Shown here one piece after another: positions 60,711-64,000 of a stretch of DNA of 64,000 nucleotides. This stretch comes from Amaranthus tricolor (taxonomy: Eukaryota; Streptophyta; Magnoliopsida; Caryophyllales; Amaranthaceae). A program made the translations under genes and the position numbers. The stretch covers positions 31,916,326 through 31,980,325 of the forward strand of contig NC_080052.1 in the NCBI RefSeq assembly GCF_026212465.1. The letters are read 5' to 3'. The first letter of the stretch is position 1. Each line of letters begins with the position of its first letter. The notes below the pieces were generated by a model. That model did no database searches and was not told the origin of the DNA. It was given only the letters and a program-made list of their open reading frames with translations.

Positions 60711-60995
60711 AAAAAAAGTGATACTAATAATTGAATTAATACATTAAATTGCGTGACTCAGTTATTCTTGTAAGAGACTATATATAACCTTAAAACAAGA
60801 AGTTCACACTCTTCTTTTCTTTCTAATTTGTATTAATTTGGCTATTTAGCCTATATATCTAATACGTCTTTTAAAAAGACAATCTCTCGCACCAATTTGT
60901 GATATTAATTTGTGCAAAAAATGAAAGTCTCTATGTATATATGGTAAAACTTTTGCACACTTTACGGACAATAGTGTAGAAATTAAAATACTTTG

Positions 60996-61223
60996 TGCTA
61001 TGTTTGGGAACGGTGATTTCACTTGAAAATTTGGAATTGGTATAAATTTATTATTTGGCAAATAAAAAATTTTTAAATTTGAATTTATGTTAAATTTCAC
61101 CATTATTTTTAAAGTAGTTAAAATTGAGAATTTAAGAATCCAAACCTTGTCATTTTTAAATCTTTATTTATAATTTTATAATTAAAATCCATAATTTAAA
61201 ATAAAATACTTATTCTCAAATAT
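60996..61223 (+). mobile_element. Non-autonomous MITE, copy 3 of a three-copy family
   Basis: Starts GTGCTATGTTTGGGAACGG and ends ATACTTATTCTCAAATATATT. It is in the same orientation as the copy at 20614 and shares TTTAAAGTAGTTAAAATT, CCAAACCTTGTCATTT and TAAAATCCATAATTTAAAAT-like wording with it. The right end is more worn than in the other copies. Confidence 0.7.
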
Positions 61224-61410
61224 ATTACAACTTAATTTGACAATATCGCCCATGTTCATCCGCACATTTGCTTTGAAAAACTTTAATAATTTTTTTTTTA
61301 TGTATAATAGTCTTTCTGTTGTTGACACGAAACAACACAAAAACAGATGGCATAACGTGTAACTTCTGATAAAATAACCATACAAAACTTAAAAGATTAA
61401 AGCCATAAAA

Positions 61411-61764
61411 ATGGCAGAATCTCAAGACCCCAAAACCTCTAATCAGAACCCGAAACCCCCTGTCCAACTACCGCCGGAGCCTCCAATTGAACTGAACAAC
61501 AATGGAAGCTCGAATTCGGGTCAAAGGATCCACTATCCCAACCCACCTGAGAAAGTAAACCCGGATACAACAACTTTAAGGGATCAATGGAGGTTTGCAA
61601 TTAGGCAATACAGCAAATGGTATTCTCATGCTTGGGGGACTGCTATTTTTGCTGGTGGGGCCTTCTTTGCTCTCGGTTGGATTATCAAGGGTGGTAATCC
61701 TTTGCCCTCTAAAGATCCTCATCTTTCTAAATCTCAGGTTTCTTCTTCTAAACATGATGATTAA
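61411..61764 (+). CDS. Small single-pass membrane protein, unknown function
   Basis: 117 residues from the first ATG of an open frame. The N-terminal half is proline- and asparagine-rich (NPKPPVQLPPEPPIELNNNG). A charged amphipathic stretch DQWRFAIRQYSKWYSHAWGT leads into one hydrophobic span at about 74-93 (AIFAGGAFFALGWII), followed by a short Ser/Lys-rich tail. The compositional contrast and well-formed span suggest a real gene, probably in an organelle or endomembrane. A family is not recognised. A donor-like CAG|GTTT near the end means the last residues could be spliced differently. Confidence 0.65.
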   Translation: MAESQDPKTSNQNPKPPVQLPPEPPIELNNNGSSNSGQRIHYPNPPEKVNPDTTTLRDQWRFAIRQYSKWYSHAWGTAIFAGGAFFALGWIIKGGNPLPSKDPHLSKSQVSSSKHDD

Positions 61765-63049
61765 CTCTAAAGATTTTGTCTTTCCAAGGTTAGTAATTTC
61801 TTACTTTGTTTCTGTTTTGTATTTGCTTGTCAATTATTTTTAACATTTCTCAAAGGCATTTAGGCTTTCTTAGAGGAAATTGATATTTGGTCTACTATTT
61901 GATCAGAATTTTGATTGTTCTGCTCAGGGTTTTAACTTTATAATCAATGGTAATTCTTGTGTATGTGCAAATTTATGTAATCGTGCTAGGTTTTTTTACC
62001 GTTTTGTATTTTTGGTGGCTGAAAACTATGTGTTGATGTGAAAGAACTACTGAACTAATCTGAAAGTGTGTGACTTGAGGTTTGTTAATCTTGGTCATGG
62101 TGTTAAATGAAATTTAAAGCGTAGAAGATTTTGGTTGGTCTAACAACTCTGTACAAGACCTTGAGGTTATCTTGATTGGTAAAGGACACTCCAAGACTTG
62201 GAAATAGCGCATACACTTGGTGTGCAATGAACAAAAGTGGAGTGGATGAAATGGGATTAGCCTTGATTACCAAGGCATAGTAGAACACATAACAAAGATG
62301 CTTTGGGAGTAAAGGGGACAAATGAATCACGTGGAAGTTGGAGTACCGAAGCCAGAAGCAGTCAGAGACCAGCTGCTCGGACGAGCGGCCTTCATGCTTG
62401 AACGAGTAGCATGGTCAGAAGGCCGCCCTTCTGGCCATTTCGACACATGTTGTGTAATTCGTGCTCTAGTTCCCCTTTGCCTATATATATGTTTTAGTGT
62501 GGTATGTAAGAGGTAGAGCCAAACTAAATGCTTGAGCCTCTCATATTCTATTCTTACCACACTCATAAAGCTTTATCACAAACACCCATGTATCTCCATG
62601 TAATTCCTTCAATTTGTATTGAGCTTTTAGCTTTTATATCCTTTAAACACCTAATAAATACACTAGCCTAGGACGGTGGATTTTGGTGTCTTGGTGAACC
62701 ACCTTAAATCATGGTGTTAATGTTTGCTTTAGTTTTCATACTTAAAATCACCTTAATACTTGCACTTTCAAGCCATGATCTTTAACCTTTCTTGGCACCT
62801 TTGGGCTTCGTTTCCGCTCTCGTTAGGCCACTAACATAAGCTTTTTGGGTTGAGGATAAATGTGATTGTCTTATTCATTTATTCATCTCATTAATGCAAG
62901 AACGAGTCTTTTTGGCTTTGATGTGATAAATGATCATTATGCTAATTGGATAAGTTTTAGTGAAGAATAAAGAGGAAAAAAAAGCATATTTAGAAATTAG
63001 AACGGGGTGGTCTAATGGCGGAGAGTGTAAAAAGTATATTAATTGATGG
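61765..63049. other. 3' UTR, intergenic DNA, possible solo-LTR-like stretch
   Basis: No genes. The stretch around 62430-62680 has a TATA-like CTATATATATG, a following transcribed-looking region and AATAAA at 62654, a layout typical of LTRs, but I could not define TG...CA ends or a primer-binding site. Confidence 0.3.
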
Positions 63050-64000
63050 CCAGTGGATGATCTTTTTAGAAAATTATAATGTGGAAATAAGATTGATTTG
63101 AGTTTTGAATACTTGGTTTGTATTCGATAATAATGAGAGGTACTACCTCTATTTATACAAGTAATAAAAGACTAAAATAAAGAAATAAAATATTACGAAA
63201 TATTAAACTTAAGGAAACTAAATCACAATAATATAAAATATAAAATATAATATTATACTAATATTCTACTTTCCTACACTCCCCCTCAAGTTTGGTCTTG
63301 GGATCACCGAGTCCGAACTTGCCAAAAATATTCTTCAACGTTTTAGAGCCAATTGCCTTGAACAGAAAATTCGCTAGTTGATCTTTTGATTTTATAAATG
63401 AAATTTTGATAATCTCTTCTGCAAATTTTTCATAATTGATTTTCAACTTTTTGGATTTAGATAAAAGGTCATGAAATAAAACGGGTTGATTTATTTTATT
63501 ATTTGGGTCAAAGACTTGGACTTTGGGTTTGTGGATTTTATAAGAAGGGATATTAAGTAAGATTTGAGAGGGAGATTTGAGGCGTGGTTCATGGGTTAAT
63601 AAATTTGGTAGATTTTCCTTTTGAATTTGGCTTTTGTCTTTTGTGTGTACAAAAACAAGTATATGAAATGTTTCCTGTTGCCCCAAATACATCACATTCT
63701 TTCTTAATTACCACTTTTCTTATTTCCCCTGAGATTTGAAATTTGCTTTTCCAAATTAATTCTCTACTATTAATGGCTCCTCCAAATTTGCTGTCTAAAT
63801 TTCGGCCACCATTGTCTGAACTCCGGTGATGGTTATCTATATTGCGGTGGTGGCTACTATTTTTGGCCGGTATTTTTCGCTCCTCATTTTTCTTGTTTCT
63901 TTCTCTATTTCTCTCATTAAAATTAAGTCCCTTCTTCTCATTATTTTTCGGCCTTCAACTCATAATGAATTGTGGTGGTAGTAGAATCAGTGGCACCTAG
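63050..64000 (-). mobile_element. 3' end of a Ty1/copia-type retroelement, running off the window
   Basis: On the minus strand a polypurine tract GAGGGGGAG (complement of 63279-63287) precedes TGTAGGAAAG (63278 downward), the start of a 3' LTR. A TATA box (complement of 63149-63157) lies in it; its far end is not defined. Upstream coding sequence ends in a copia-type RNase H tail. Farther upstream (about 63500-64000) I see no copia domains, so the element is probably internally deleted. Confidence 0.7.
63258..63695 (-). pseudogene. Copia-type pol C-terminal remnant
   Basis: A 145-residue frame whose last part, EIIKISFIKSKDQLANFLFKA...FGKFGLGDPKTKLEGECRKVEY, matches the end of Ty1/copia polyproteins (the RNase H tail with the SxDQLAD-type motif). 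The first ~90 residues do not resemble RT or RNase H, consistent with an internal deletion or a non-autonomous element. The stop lies inside the LTR, as is common for this group. Confidence 0.65.

Overview
This window is nuclear DNA from a flowering plant, most likely a eudicot. It is AT-rich and its genes have many short exons joined by GT-AG introns. It holds plant-only families (a VOZ transcription factor, an E-class PPR protein, a plant ABCG half-transporter, a secreted signalling peptide) and much retrotransposon and inverted-repeat transposon debris. I cannot name the species from sequence alone.

Layout: 1-1.8 kb is intergenic with a ~75-bp tandem repeat. 1.8-7.8 kb (+) is a VOZ1/VOZ2-type zinc-finger transcription factor. 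8.8-9.8 kb is a foldback element with ATT microsatellites and a GC-rich nested palindrome. 11.1-12.8 kb (-) is an intronless PPR gene. 13.0-18.1 kb is a transposon cluster: a tiny TRIM retroelement, an AT microsatellite, a truncated Ty3/gypsy chromovirus, short repeats, and a zf-GRF membrane-protein gene broken by a frameshift. 18.5-20.5 kb (+) is an intronless ABCG half-transporter. 21.2-24.2 kb (-) is the transcription elongation factor ELOF1. 24.8-25.2 kb is a second foldback element. 28.96-31.3 kb (-) is a TDBD-domain nuclear-type protein whose start codon is the last three bases of an exon. 32.9-45.9 kb (+) is the COP9 signalosome subunit CSN4; its fourth intron holds a ~4.7-kb palindrome with ~1.2-kb arms around a decayed reverse transcriptase, and other introns hold further elements. 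47.3-53.0 kb (+) is a probable plastid membrane protein of unknown function. 54.7-57.8 kb (+) is a PP28/PDAP1-type phosphoprotein. 59.65-59.88 kb (+) is a small secreted peptide with an SGPS-type C-terminus (PIP/PIPL-like). 60.2-61.2 kb has two more inverted-repeat elements. 61.4-61.8 kb (+) is a small single-pass membrane protein. 63.0-64.0 kb (-) is the 3' end of a Ty1/copia-type element running off the window.

The genes are mostly independent housekeeping or regulatory genes, with no sign of a biosynthetic cluster. The less ordinary content is the layered set of hairpin-forming elements (at least five, two of them inside CSN4 introns), the split start codon of the TDBD gene, the frameshifted GRF-TM gene and the candidate signalling peptide. 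All exon borders were read by eye from splice consensus, reading frame and family similarity; no alignment or transcript data were available.
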